From the NCBI RefSeq assembly GCF_033118175.1, contig NC_083681.1:14712001-14776000 (forward strand): a DNA stretch of 64,000 bases. Reading direction: 5' to 3'. Positions 10,456-22,458 of the stretch are shown here, piece after piece (position 1 is the first letter of the stretch; each line of letters begins with the position of its first letter). The notes under the pieces were generated by a model, which saw nothing but the letters and a program-made list of their open reading frames with translations, did not search any database and was not told the DNA's origin. The position numbers and the translations under genes are program-made. The stretch is from Dama dama. Its lineage: Eukaryota; Chordata; Mammalia; Artiodactyla; Cervidae.

Positions 10456-11572
10456 GTACATTAGAATTCAACACTCTTTTAGTTGAACAGTTTTATAGAT
10501 TTTGGTAAATTTATAATGTCTTCTGTACACCACTACAGACATACAAGTCACTTTTTGCCATAATACTCTTTGTTTCATGTATTCATACTTCCTTCTTTAT
10601 TCTTTTACTTTCAACCAATTTAAGTTTCATTTAACATGTTTTTCTGGTAGGAAACATAGTTGAACCTTTTCCTTTTAAAATTCGCTTGGTATTTTATACC
10701 TTTGTATTTAAGAGCTTAACATGGGTCTTTATTCACCTTTCTTTCCAGCAGACATGCTCACTTAATTCATTACTTGAGCTTAATGAATATATAATATAAT
10801 AATAACTATTATAATTGTTATAATTTCCTTTCCAATTAAATCTATCATCTGTGTTATTATTGTATAAGTTGTCATTGACTGATTATTTTCCCCTCATGAT
10901 AGGTTTTCTTTTTTTTCACTTATTTTCATGGTTAGTAATTTTTTAATTGGAAATGAGACTGTAAATGTTACTTTGCTAAGTGCTGAACATTTTTGTAATT
11001 ACATTTTTTAGACATAGTTAAATTACCTGGAAACATTTTGAGTTTCTTAGATCTTGCTTTTAAACTTTGTTTAAAAGTTTAAATCTGTGTTTAATCTAGG
11101 ACCAATTTTTTTTACTATTGAGGCAAAAATTATTTTACATATCTCACCTGAGTCCTGTGAATTATGAGACTTTTTCACTCCCATTAGTAAAAACAAAGCT
11201 AGCCCAGTTTTAAATGGCTTCTCAACATGAGTGCACCAATCAGTTCTCAAATATCTCTGGGCAATTCTCCCTTTGAGCTGATTTCTCTTTGGTTCCCTGC
11301 TTTGAGCACTCCAAGCACTTTGACCACTTTGGTTTCTTCTCAACTGGAGGAGACTACTGGCTTCTCCCTTAGTTTCTGCTCCTAGTACTATGGCTTGGAA
11401 ACTCTCCAAGGTGTCATAGGGCAATTAAGAAGTCTTACTCATTACTTTCTCATTTCTTAGGACCACTGTTCTTTATTGTTCCATTTCTAATATCTTTATA
11501 TTTGTTGTTTTATGTATTTTACTTGGACTTTTTGATGATATAAGTGGGAGTCTATTTGGGCACTATTGCTCC
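10456..11572 (-). mobile_element. L1M LINE, 3' UTR scrap then ORF2/5' UTR part (antisense)
   Basis: The first ~100 bases continue the L1M 3' UTR; from about 10,560 the text matches the 5' side of L1M (e.g. 'ttggaaatgagactgtaaatg', 'ctgaacatttttgtaatt', 'cctggaaacattttgagtttc', 'ctactggcttctcccttag'). The body of the ORFs between them is missing, so this is an internally deleted element or two neighbours. A 117-codon minus-strand frame (11,071-11,424) is in the 5' UTR and is not a known protein. Confidence 0.75.
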
Positions 11573-12160
11573 AAAATCACTGCACATGGTGATTGCAGCC
11601 ATGAAATTAAAAGACGCTTACTCCTTGGAAGGAAAGTTATTACCAAACTAGATAGCATATTAAAAAGCAGAGGCATTACTTTGCCAACAAACGTCCGTCT
11701 AGTCAAGGCTATGGTTTTTCCAGTGTTCATGTATGGATGTGAGAGTTGGACTGTGAAGAAAGCTGAACACCAAAGAATTGATGCTTTTGAACTGTGGTGT
11801 TGGAGAAGACTCTTGAGAGTCCCTTGGACTGCAAGGAGATCCAACCAGTCCATCCTAAAAGAGATCAGTCCTGGGTGTTCATTAGAAGGACTGATGCTGA
11901 AGCTGAAACTCCAATACTTTGGCCACCTCATGCGAAGAGCTGACTCATTGGAAAAGACACTGATGCTGAGAGGGATTGGGGGCAAGAGGAGAAGGGGACA
12001 ACAGAAGATGAGATGATTGGATGGCATCACTGACTCAATGGACATGAGTTTGGGTAAGCTCCGAGTGTTGGTGATGGACAGGGTGGCCTGGCGTGCTGCG
12101 ATTCATGCGGTTGCAAAGAGTGGGATTATGGCTGAACGACTGAACTGAACTGAACTGAAC
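11573..12160 (+). mobile_element. BovB LINE 3' end, short 5'-truncated copy
   Basis: Sense BovB from 'aaaatcactgcacatggtgattgcagcc' to the (CTGAA)n terminus at about 12,140-12,160. A 111-codon open frame (11,681-12,016) encodes the C-terminal MYGCESWTVKKAEHQ... block, among the best preserved C-termini here. The L1M 5' end ('tccatcttggctgggaatag') resumes immediately after it, so BovB inserted near the L1M 5' tip. Confidence 0.93.
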
Positions 12161-12194
12161 TCCATCTTGGCTGGGAATAGAAGCTATAAATATT

Positions 12195-12212
12195 TGTGTG
12201 TGTGTGTGTGTG
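12195..12212. repeat. (TG)9 microsatellite
   Basis: Nine TG units followed by TTTTC, downstream of the BovB/L1M junction. Confidence 0.9.
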
Positions 12213-12988
12213 TTTTCACTTTGTATAACAAAATGCTTCATTATTTCGATATCTGCATAACTCTGAAATTAGTGTTTTCCCAATGACTAAAGCATGTTTC
12301 AAAATCATGCATAGGTAAAATATCCATTCAAATGATAAGACAGACCGATTGATTTTTATGCAGCAGAGTGCAAAATATTAATTGATTTGGTTTCAGATTA
12401 CACATTCAAATAAAAATATCCAAAATTATCTGACAAGACTATTAAAATGTTTCTTCCCCAACTACATATACATGAAAGACTAGATTTTCTTTGCATACCT
12501 TAATTGAAACAGTGTACAGCAATGGATGAATTGATGAAACTGTAGAATATTATTACAAGAGTGTAAAATACTGTACTTCTTACTGTTTTTGTTTTGGAAA
12601 AAAAAACAGTTTATTTTCACTTCAAGTATGTTATTTGGTTAACATTAAGGAGTTTAGATTCATTTTAAATATATTAGTAAAAATATTTGATTTTTAGAAT
12701 TTGTTAGTTTTAGTCTTTTAAAATGGAGAATATAAAAAGATATTACTAAAGTAAACAAAGCTCTTTGTTTCTTAAAAAGAAAATTTTAAGATTCTTCTTT
12801 AAATAAGAAGATTTTAAGATTTAAAATTTTAAAATTTTAAATTCTTAAAAAGAAATTTTAAGAATAGAAAGAGTCTTGAGATCACAAAATTTGAGAATCA
12901 TTAATACTTTTTCCTAAGGCTGCTAAAAGAGAAGCAGAAAGCTAGTGCTCTGTTGGGCTATTTCCTCCTGAGAATCAGTTAGGACACT
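12213..12988. other. AT-rich intergenic DNA, nothing recognised
   Basis: No repeat family or gene recognised. The segment 12,775-12,865 is a low-complexity A/T run with several 'attttaag' and 'ttaaaat' words, giving a locally repetitive, hairpin-prone patch. Confidence 0.5.
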
Positions 12989-13198
12989 ATTTCCTGGTGC
13001 TCAGATGGTAAATAATTCACCTGCCAATGAAGGAGACCTGGGTTCTCTGTTTGGATCAAGAAGAACCCATCGTGAATGCAATGGCTACTCAATCCAGTAT
13101 TCTTGCCTGAAGAATTCCATGGACACAGGAACCTGGCCGGCTACAGTACCTGGGGTCACAAAGAATCAGACACCACTAAACAACTTTCACTTTTACTT
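12989..13198 (+). mobile_element. Bov-tA/CHR-2-type SINE
   Basis: tRNA-Glu head ('tttcctggtgctcagatgg', 'tgaaggagacctgggttc') plus body ('ccagtattcttgcctgaaga', 'ggggtcacaaagaatcagac') ending near 'caactttcact'. Several indels mark an older copy. Confidence 0.88.
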
Positions 13199-13391
13199 CA
13201 TGTTTAGAATGGGCTGGGGAATCTAGTCATAGAGTTAATCATTCAACTATCTATAGGCTAAGAAAGGCACAATTTAGTAATATGACATAAAAATAAGTCT
13301 AGCCAACTACATTATTTGTTACCTTCGTATTGTAGTACATTTTGAGTCCAAGCATTTGAAAATCTTATATGATTATTCTGTGTTTCCTAAG

Positions 13392-15360
13392 GATGAGATC
13401 TATGGACAGAGGTCCGTGACATTGAACAGGAGGCAGTGATCAAGACAAACCCCAAGAAAAAGAAAATGCAAAAAGTTAAAATAGTTGTCTGAGGAAACAT
13501 TACAAATACCTGAGAAAGAAGAGCAGCTAAAGACAAAGGAGAAAAGGAAAGATATACGCATTTGAATTCAGAGTTCCAAAGAGTAGCAAGGAGAGATAAG
13601 AAAACCTTCCTCAGTGCTTAATGCAAAGAAATAGAGGAAAACAATAGAATGGGAAGAACTAGCGATCTCTCCAAGAAAATTAGAGATACCAAGGGAACAT
13701 GTCATGCAAAGATGGGGACAATGAAGGATAGAAATGGTATGGACCTAAAAGAAGCAGAAGATATTAAGAAGAGGTGGCAAGAGCACAAAGAAGAACTATA
13801 GAAACAAGATCATCATGACCCAGATAACCACAATGGTGTGATCACACACCTAGATCCAGACATCCTGTAATATGAAGTCAAGTGGGCATTAGGAAGCATC
13901 ACTATGAGCAAAGCTAATGGAGGTGATGGAATTCGAGTTGAGCTATTTCAAATCCTAAAAGATGATGCTGTGAAAGTGCTGCACTCAATATACCAGCAAA
14001 CATGGAAAATTCAGCAGTGGCCACAGGACTGTAAAAAGGTCAGTTTTCCTTCCAATCCCAAAGAAAGGCAATGCCAAACAATGCTCAAACTATTGCACAA
14101 TTGTACTCATCTCACACGATAGAAAAGTAATACTCAAAATCCTCCAAGCCAGGCTTCAACAGTATGTGAACTGTGAATTTCCAGATGTTCAAGCTGAATT
14201 TACAAAAGGCAGAGGAACCAGAGATCAAACTGCCAACATCCATTGGATCATCAAAAAAGTAAGAGAGTTTCAGAAAAACTTCTACTTCTGTTTTATTGAC
14301 TATGCCAAAGCCTTTGACTGTGTGGATCACAACAAACTCTAGAAAATTCTGAAAGAGATGGGAATACCAGACCACCTGACCTGCCTCCTGAGAAATCTGT
14401 ATGCAGGTCAAGAAGCAACAGTTAGAATTGGACATGGAACAGCACACTAATCCCAAATTGGTTAAGGCTTTATATTGTCACCCTGCTTATTTCACTAATA
14501 TGCACAGTACATCATGAGAAATGCTAGGCTATTTGAAGCACAAACTGGAATCAAGATTGTTGGGAGAGATATCAATAACCTCAGATCTCCAGATGACACC
14601 ATCCTTATGGCAGAAAGTGAAGAAGAACTAAACAGGCTCTAGATGAAAGTGAAAGAGAAGAGTGAAAAAGCTGGCTTAAAACTCAACATTTAGAAAACTA
14701 AGATCATGGCATTCAGTCCCATCACTTCACGGCAAATAGATGGGGAAACAACGGAAACACACAGAGACTTTATTTGGGGGGGGGGGGGCTCCAAAATCAC
14801 TACAGATGCTGACTGCAGCCATGAAATTAAAAGACACTTGCTCTTGGAAGAAAAGTTATGACCAACCTAGACAGCATATTAAAAAGCAAAGACATTACTT
14901 TGCCACCAAAGCTCCATCTAATTAAAGCTATGATTTTTCCTGTAGTCATGTATGGATAGGAGAGTTGGACCATAAAGAAAGCTGAGAACCAAAGAACTGA
15001 TGCTTTTGAAATGTGGTGTTGGAGAAAACTCTTGAGAGTCCCCTGGACTGCACAGAGATCAAACCAGTCCATCCTAAAGGAAATCAGTCCTGAATGTTCA
15101 TTGGAAAGATTAATGTTGAAGCTGAAACTGCAATACTTTGGCCACCTGGTGCAAAGAACTGACTCTTTGAAAAAGACCCAATGCTGGGAAAGACCGAAGG
15201 CTGGAGGAGAAGTGGAGGACAGAGGATGGTTGGATGGCATAACTGAATCAATGGATATGAGTTTGAGTAAGCTTCAGGACTTGGTGATGGACAGGGAAGA
15301 CTGGTGTGCTGCAATTCATGGGGTCACAAAGAGTGGGACATGACTGAGCGACTGAACTGA
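13392..15360 (+). mobile_element. BovB LINE, 2-kb 5'-truncated copy
   Basis: Sense BovB from the segment after the endonuclease ('gagatctatggacagaggtcc') through the RT to the 3' terminus ('gagcgactgaactga'). RT motif A is intact (FIDYAKAFDCVDHNK), but the next codons contain a stop at about 14,340. The YADD box reads SPDD (14,581-14,600), so the catalytic motif has lost its Y and A. A 13-G run at 14,776 replaces part of a T-rich segment. Non-functional. Confidence 0.94.
14776..14788. repeat. 13-G homopolymer inside BovB
   Basis: Thirteen consecutive G where related copies in this window read T-rich followed by GGG (compare 22,660-22,675). An expanded G tract, possibly polymerase slippage or an assembly error. 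Confidence 0.9.
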
Positions 15361-16232
15361 AGGATTAGAAAAACTAACAGTGTTCAGGAGATGAAAATTT
15401 CTTGAAATATTGAATATGTTTACATTCACTTTCACTTTACCTTTGTTCGCCATAAATTAAACTATCACATACAGAAATAGTCTCAGAACTCCATTCCATA
15501 GATTCAGGAAGTATTTACTTAGTATCATTTATGGTTGCAGAAATGCACAGGAGTGTTCCTGATTGCCAGGCATTCAAAATCTCAAAAACTTTCAGAAAAT
15601 GACATAAAAGTAGCAAAATTGTACTATGCATGCTATTATGGTATAGAACAGCAGGAGGGTTTAAAATATACATTATTCATAAAAATATGCCTGTAATAAG
15701 CTCCTGTTTGAAGCACAGTCTTTGGATACAACTACTATAACAAGATATTCTCTCTTTCTATGACTTTAAAGAGTTACACACAAAGAAAATATTGAAAATT
15801 GGTCTATTGGGAGTTGACCTCTTTTAGTTTTTCAGAAAGGTAAAAATCTAGGAAACATTCCCATAGTTCCAATTTAAATATTGCTCTCTTTTTAAAAATG
15901 TTTCCTAAAATGATTTATTCCAAGTCAACAATGATTTCTGAAATATTTAAGGAAAATAAAACAATTGTTTAGAAAGCAAAATGTTAGCTTTACTTTAGAC
16001 CATAGCACAACTCAGAATATTTATTCTATTGATTAGCTAATCAGGAAGAAAAACAAGTGTACCTGTCAGCACAGTTAAGACTGTGAACTTTGCATTTTAT
16101 TGTTTTATCAGTTTCCCTGGATGTAAAATAGGAAGAAAGTCACTGTACTTTCAGAGCTTTCTTTAGCTCAAACAAATGATTTATCCCTTACCTCCTTAGG
16201 AAATAGCATACATCAGGTAATTCCAATGAGGA

Positions 16233-16236
<4 letters not shown>
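15361..16236. other. Low-repeat intergenic DNA
   Basis: No gene and no clear repeat. The stretch around 15,500-15,590 faintly resembles an L2/MIR 3' tail, but it is too decayed to call. Confidence 0.45.

Positions 16237-16280
<44 letters not shown>
16237..16280. repeat. (TA)22 microsatellite
   Basis: Forty-four bases of uninterrupted TA, which can extrude as a cruciform and is likely unstable in length. Confidence 0.97.
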
Positions 16281-16283
<3 letters not shown>

Positions 16284-16683
16284 AATATTCACTTTTACTT
16301 TTTCATCTCTTCTCCTTGAAGATTTATGATGTGTTCCATCAGAGCCTCTGATGTGAGTGGCATTCAACTTTTGTAAAACTTTTATTTGTATATATTAGTG
16401 GCATAAGAAAAAGGCTTTTAAAATTATTAAATATTTTTATATGAATTGGCACTAGACATGTGTGTGATTTTAATGATTGTTTAGTTTGGGTGCTGAAGTT
16501 ATCACACTTTAATATCAGTTGAGAAACTAATACCATTCTTTAATATTGATTGAATGTTTTCAGTGGTCTATATTTTATACATATAACCCAGTCACTGTCA
16601 CTTAATAGCTTTGTTCTAAAATGGCAGTCTATATACACAGTCTCATGAAATACCACCTATACATTTATTAATCTTGTTCTAGT
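16281..16683. other. Low-repeat intergenic DNA
   Basis: No gene or repeat recognised. A 65-codon minus-strand frame (16,339-16,536) has no recognisable motif and is treated as chance. Confidence 0.45.
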
Positions 16684-16876
16684 ATAACGCCTCAGTGGTA
16701 AAGAATCCACCTGCCAATGCAGGAGATGCAGGTTCAGTCCCTGGGTTGGGAAAAATCCCCCAGAGAAGGAAATGGCAACCCACTCCAGTATTCTTGCCCG
16801 GAAATTCCCATGGACAGAGGAGCCGGGTGAGCTACAATCCATGAGGTCGCAAAGAGTCAGACATGACAGTGGCTAG
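16684..16876 (+). mobile_element. Bov-tA/CHR-2-type SINE
   Basis: Head: 'cctcagtggtaaagaatcc', 'caatgcaggagatgcaggttc'; body: 'ggaaatggcaacccactcca', 'gaggtcgcaaagagtcagac'. The first few tRNA bases are lost (a degraded 'ttctagtataacg' start). Confidence 0.92.
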
Positions 16877-17892
16877 ACCATCACCACCAGTATAATATTT
16901 TACATTTGTTTACTTCAATGTTAAAAAAAATCATGGAATGGTGGGTCCTGCAAATGAACAAAACTACACTTGAACTTTATTTTATATAAAGGTTTTAGCT
17001 CACATGAAAAGTGATTCTAAATTATGAAATGAGAAAAGTATTCTAGGCCTCTAATAAAGAAGATAGGTGACCAAAATTTATAGGGGTGTCTGGTCTGAAA
17101 TTTTTGATCATAGAACTATGAAATACTAAATCAGTGGGTTTTTAGATAGAATGCATTCCAAGTCTTGTGTTTCACAAATGAGATGAATAAGAGTCAGAAG
17201 AAGTAGGAGACTTATTCAGTAACATATAGATAGTCTTTTGCAACTCTAGAAGCTGATTTCTATGCAAATTTTTGCTTCTTAGTAAATTAACTAGGAAAGT
17301 CAAATTAGAAAAATACTGATTTTGCTATATTGTACTGAAAATAATAATAGATATAGGCAGCATTTAGGGAAGTTTTCTTAAAACTGTTAATGAACATGGA
17401 GGCGGGGGGTGAAGTATAAAATTAGTCCTATGATCAAGGTAGTCTCATAGTCAGATGTTGCCCAAATTGAAAAGAGGTCATTGCTAAAGCCAAATTAATG
17501 TCATCACTTTAATATACTAAAATCAACCTTTTCTTCCTCATTGAGAAGGAACTTTAGTCAAAATTATTTAAATGATACATTGCATGCTGCCCTCAAGCAC
17601 CTGATATCATTTTTGAAAAGAGAGAAGATTGAAAAAAAGAAAGAACCAAATGCACCGTGAATGAAAGATCGTCCTTAGAGTCGCTGAATGGAAGCTACTT
17701 TCCATACTTGTATTAAAAGTTGTCTTTGAGACATTATTTCTACAATGAGGATTAGTGTAATAGATTGGGAATAGAGTACTCCTTTTCAGCAGAAGAAAGC
17801 TGAAGGACTCTCAAGGAAAACAACCATAGCAATTGGAGATGCCTTCAAGAAGGGTCAGTGCTCTCATATGATTCTGTGTCAAATCTCATGTG
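16877..17892. other. About 1 kb of low-repeat DNA
   Basis: No coding or RNA feature. The stretch 17,160-17,260 ('cacaaatgagatgaataagag...gacttattcagtaacatatag') loosely follows an antisense MIR core, too weak for a firm call. A short G-run lies at 17,401-17,408. Confidence 0.4.
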
Positions 17893-18114
17893 TGTGCTTG
17901 CTGAGTGACTTCAGTCATGTCTGACTCTGTGAGACCTTATGGACTGTAGTCCGCCAGGCTCCTCTGTCCATGGGGTTCTCCAGGCAAGAATACTGGAGTG
18001 GGTTGTCATTTCCTCCTCCAGAGGATCTTACCAAACCAGGTATTGAACTCATGTCTCTTAGATCACCTCCATTGACAGGCAAGACCTTTACCACTAGTGC
18101 CACATGGGAATCCC
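17893..18114 (-). mobile_element. Bov-tA/CHR-2-type SINE (left arm of inverted pair)
   Basis: Antisense SINE running from the 3' body ('gagtgacttcagtcatgtctg') to the tRNA head ('taccactagtgccacatggg', close to the head start). Sixteen bases separate it from a second SINE in the opposite orientation, with the tRNA-like heads facing each other. Confidence 0.92.
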
Positions 18115-18129
18115 CCAAATACCATGTGT

Positions 18130-18345
18130 AACCTGCCAGATGGCACTAGTGGGAAAGAACCTGCCTGCCAGTGCAGAGGTAAGTGATGCCTGTTTCATCC
18201 ATGGGTGGGGAAGATCCCCTGGAGAAGGAAATGGCAAACTTCTCCAGTATTCTTGCCTGGAGAATCCCATGGGGAGAGGAGCCTGGAGGTCTATAATCCA
18301 TAGGATCGCACAAAGTCAGAACAACCGAAGCAACTTAGCACACAC
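18130..18345 (+). mobile_element. Bov-tA/CHR-2-type SINE (right arm of inverted pair)
   Basis: Sense SINE: 'gaacctgcctgccagtgc' head, 'gaagatcccctggagaagg' junction and body to 'gcaacttagcacacacacac'. Together with 17,893-18,114 it forms a roughly 450-bp head-to-head inverted repeat. Confidence 0.92.
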
Positions 18346-18439
18346 ACACATGAACACATAACCTATCAACTCTCAAGCTGTTATCTCTTGCCCAAAAGTC
18401 TTCCCCAAAGGGTCAATTTAACTGTAGACTCAATCTTTG

Positions 18440-19069
18440 CAATTAGATATCTAACACTGCAAATTTGAAATGCCCCAACTGAACTCCTTATTTCATATCC
18501 TCCCACAAACTTCTCATTATATTTCCCATCACAGTGAATGTCAACTCTGTTCTTTCAGTTTCTCCAGTAAATGTTATCAGAGTCATATTTGACTTTTCTC
18601 TTTTTCTTACATTCTACATCCAAATTATCAAAATAGTCTAACAATTCTTTTCAAGCTTACTGAAGTAGGCATCCTGCCTTTGCAATCACATTCTCTAATC
18701 TATTTCTTTTTTCAGCAGAAAAATAATACATTTGAAAATATTATTTAATCATGCCACTTCTCAAAAATCAAGAAAGCCTTCCTATCTAACCAAAAATAAA
18801 ATCCTTGTAATAGTTGGAGTGACCCAGCCTTCTTGCACCTTCATTGGCACAACGCACAGGAGACCCAAGCCCCATACCTCTCTGAATCACTCTCCACCAT
18901 TTTCTTTAGCATATGCATTTTTTGTTGCTGTTATTTGTTATTCCTTGTATATGGCATGAATATTCACATCTCAGTTTCTTTGTACTTATTTGTTCTTGTA
19001 CGTGGATCGTCTGTATTTCCTTGCTTTCTTGCATTCTCTGCTCATAAATCTTTTGATATTAGGGTCATG

Positions 19070-19110
<41 letters not shown>

Positions 19111-19335
19111 TAGACCATATGTATGTGTATGTGTATATATGTGTATGTATATGTATGTATATATATATAGTAGCAACAATAAGCACCTGACACTATCACC
19201 CTAACATAATTTTATTTTTTCTATAATTTTCTATAATGTCTATTAGTCTTGCATTTCCAACTAGATTATAGCTCCATAAAGACATGAATATATCTTCTAT
19301 ACCACATAAAGTAGAATGTTTTTTATATTTCTATT
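18440..19335 (+). mobile_element. L2 LINE remnant
   Basis: The order of weak matches is that of mammalian L2: 'tttgaaatgccccaactgaac', 'ttatcagagtcatatttgac', 'catgccacttctcaaaaatc', 'ctcagtttctttgtac' and, near the end, 'aactagattatagctccataaag'. A TA-rich microsatellite and palindrome (19,067-19,169) sits inside. Several small open frames here, up to 123 codons with a run of YI repeats, are read through the TA tract and are not genes. Confidence 0.6.
19067..19118. repeat. 52-bp near-perfect AT palindrome with GGTC/GACC arms
   Basis: ATGGTCTATATA... and ...TATATAGACCAT face each other around a TA core; one C (19,105) breaks perfect symmetry. The non-TA tips show this is a real inverted repeat and not only a TA run. 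A (TATG/TGTA)n-like stretch follows to 19,169. Confidence 0.9.
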
Positions 19336-19401
19336 TCTATTTCTAAGAGTGCCAAATAAGATACTAGATGTTCACTTAAACCTTAATTTCGGGTGAGTCA
19401 A

Positions 19402-19437
19402 ATAATTATAGTAATATATATATATTACTATAATTAT
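19402..19437. repeat. 36-bp perfect palindrome
   Basis: ATAATTATAGTAATATAT and its exact reverse complement meet at 19,419/19,420. It is followed by a second short TA palindrome to about 19,460. Confidence 0.95.
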
Positions 19438-19597
19438 ATATATATAATTATATATATATTAGATTGCATACTTAACAATAAATCTCTTCTTGAATCACAG
19501 CCTTATCATGGCCAAGGGGTTTGCATTACTCAATTGGGTTATCAGCTATTCTTTGCAGGGTCACCCATTATGTACATACTAAAATATTTAGAAATCA

Positions 19598-19683
19598 GGA
19601 AGATTCCTTGGGGAAAGGAATGGCTACCCACATGAGCATTCTTGCCTGGAGGATTCTATGGACAGAAGAATCTAGTGAGCTAA
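19598..19683 (+). mobile_element. SINE body fragment (Bov-tA type)
   Basis: 'attccttggggaaaggaatgg', 'gcattcttgcctggagg' and 'gacagaagaatctagtgagc' are the middle of a Bov-tA body without head or tail. It directly abuts the 3' end of the large BovB. Confidence 0.75.
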
Positions 19684-19689
19684 AGTTCA

Positions 19690-22458
19690 TTTCCAGTCAG
19701 TTAAGTTTATTCCAGTCACTCAGTCATGTCCAACTCTTTGCGACCCACAGACTGCAGCACACCAGGCTTCCCTCTCCAGCAACAACACACGGAGCTTGCT
19801 CAAATTTATGTCCATTGAGGCAGTAGTGTCCCCAACTATCTCATCCTCATTCTCCCCTTCTCCTCCTGCTTTCAATCTTTCCCAGCATCAGGGTCTTTTC
19901 AGATGAGTGGTTCTTCTCAGCAAGTGGCCAAAGTATTGGAGCTTCAGCATCAGCATCAGTCCTTTCAGTGAATATTCAGGCCTGATTTCCTGTAGGATTG
20001 ATTGGTTGGATCTCCATGCAGTCTAGGGGACTCTCAAGAGTATTCTCCAAAACCATAGTTCAATAGTTTCAGTTATTTGGCACTCACTTTACCGTCCAAC
20101 TCTCGCATTCATACATGACTACGGGAAAAATCATATCTTTGACTAGATGGACCTTTGGTGGCAAAGAAATGTCTCTGTTTTTTAACATGTTTTCTAGGTT
20201 TGTCATAGCATTTCTTCCAAGGAGCAAGCATCTTTTAATTGCATGGCTGCCTTCACCATCTACAGTAATTTTGGAGCCCAAAAAAATGAAATCTGTCACT
20301 GTTTGGATTGTTTCTCAATCTATTTGCCATGAAGTGATGGGACGAGATACCATGATCTTCATTTTTTGAATGTTGAGTTTTAAGCCAGCATTTTCACTCT
20401 CCTCTTTCACTTTCATTAAGAGACTCGTTAGTTCCTCTCTGCTTTCTGCCACAATGGTGGTGTAATTTGCATATCTAAGATTATTGATATTTCTCCCGAC
20501 AATCTTGATTCCACCTTGTGCTTCATAGAGCCCAGCATTTCTCATGACGCATTCTGCATATGTTATATAAGCAGGGTGACAATATACAGCTTTGACATAC
20601 TCCTTTCCCAATTTTGAACCAGTCTATTGTTTCATGTCCAGTTCTAACTGTTGCTTGGTAACCTGCATGCAGATTTCTCAGGAGGCAGGTAAGTTGGTCT
20701 GCTATTCCCATCTCTTGAAGAATTTTCCAGAGTTTGTTGTAATATACACAGTCAAAGGCTTTGGCATAGTCAATAAAGCAGAAGTAGATATTTTCCTGGA
20801 ACGCCCTTGCTTTTTCTATGATCCAACGGATGCTGACAGTTCGATCTCTAGTTCCACTGCCTTTTGTAAATCCAACTTTAACATCTGGAAGTTCACAACT
20901 CACATACTGTTGAAGCCTGGCTTAGAGAATTTTGAATGTCACTTTGCTATCGTGTAAGATGAGTGCAATCGTGCGGTAGTTTGAACGTTCTTTGGCATTG
21001 CCTTTCTTTGGTATTGGAATGAAAACTGACCTTTTCCAGTCCTGTGGCCACTGCTGAGTTTTCCAAATTTGCTGGCATATTGAGTGCAGCACTTGTACAG
21101 CATCATCTTTTAGAATTTGAAATAGCTCAACTGGAATTCCATCACCTCCATCACTTTGTTTGTAGTGATGCTTCCTAAGTGCCACTTGACTTCCTATCCC
21201 AGGATGTCTGGATCTCGGTGGGTGACTACACCATCGTGATTATCTAGGTCATGAAGATCTTTTTTGTATAGTTCTGTGTGCTCTTGCCACCTCTTCCTAA
21301 TATCTTCTGCTTCTGTTAGGTCCATACACTTTCTACCCTTTATTGTCCTCATCTTTGCATGAAATATTCCCTTGCTATCTCTAATTTTCTTGAAGAGATC
21401 TCTAGTCTTTCCCATTCTATAGTTTTCCTCTATTTCTTCACATTGATCACTGAGGAAGTCTTTCTTATCACTCTTTGCTATTCTTTGGAACTGTGCATTC
21501 AACTGGGTATATCTTTCCTTTTCCCCTTTGCTTTAGCTTCTCTTCTTTCCTCAGCTATTTGTGAGGCCTCCTCAGACAACCATTTTGCCTTTCTTATTTC
21601 TTTATTTCAGAGATGCTCTTGATCATTGCCTCTTGTACAATGTCATGAACCTCCATCCATAGTTCTTCAGGCACTCTGTCAGATCTAATCCCTGGAAACT
21701 ATCTGTCACTGCCACTGTACAATAATAAGGGATTTGATTTAGGCTATGTCTGAATGATCTAGTGATGTTCCCTACTTTCTTCAATTTAAGTCTGAATTTG
21801 GCAATAAGTAGTTCATGATCTGAGGCACAGTCTTCTCCCAGCCTTGTTTATACTGACTGTATAGAGCTTCTCCATTTTTGACTGCAAAAATATAATCAAT
21901 CTGACTTTGGTATTGACCATTTGATGATGTCCATGCATAAAATCATCTCTTGTCTTGTTTGAAGAGAGCGTTTGGTTTGACTAGTGTGTTTTCGTGGCAA
22001 AATTGTGTTAGCCTTCACCCTGCTTCATTTTGTACTCCAACGCCAAACTGACCTGTTACCTCAGGTCTCTCTTGACTTCCAACTTTTGCATTCCAGTCCC
22101 TTATGTTGAAAAGGACATCTTTTGGGGTTCTAGAAAGTTTTAGAAAGTCCTGAAGGTCTTCATAGAAGCATTCAACCTCAGCTTCTTCAGCATTACTGGT
22201 TGGGGCATAGACTTGGATTGCTGTGATATTGAATGGTTTGCCTTGGAAACGAACAGAGATCATTCTGTCATTTTTTGAGATTGCATCCAAGTACTGCATT
22301 TTGGACTCTTGTGTTGACTCTGAAGGCTACTCCATTTCTTCTAAGGGGTCCTTTTCCACAGTAGTATCTGAATTAAAGCCACCCATTCCAGTCCATTTTA
22401 GTTTACTGATTCCTAAAACGCCGATGCTCACTCTTGCCATCTCTTGTTTGACCATTTC
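19690..22458 (-). mobile_element. BovB LINE, most complete copy: 3' end through endonuclease
   Basis: On the minus strand it holds, from right to left, the AP-type endonuclease (VYAPTSNAEEAEV, then DWNAKVGSQE with the usual G before DWNA changed to R), a linker, RT motif A (FIDYAKAFDCV, 20,523-20,903), motif B region (SCILSPCLYN) and motif C, where YADD reads YANY (about 20,458-20,478). The C-terminal part and 3' terminus follow at the left. Multiple frameshifts split it into short frames, the longest about 126 codons. The 5' part continues at 23,253-24,690. Confidence 0.94.

Noticed and set aside
18833..19204. 123-codon plus-strand open frame with long YI repeats
   Set aside because: It is a read-through of the (TA)n tract in an L2 remnant; the composition explains the frame and there is no gene context.
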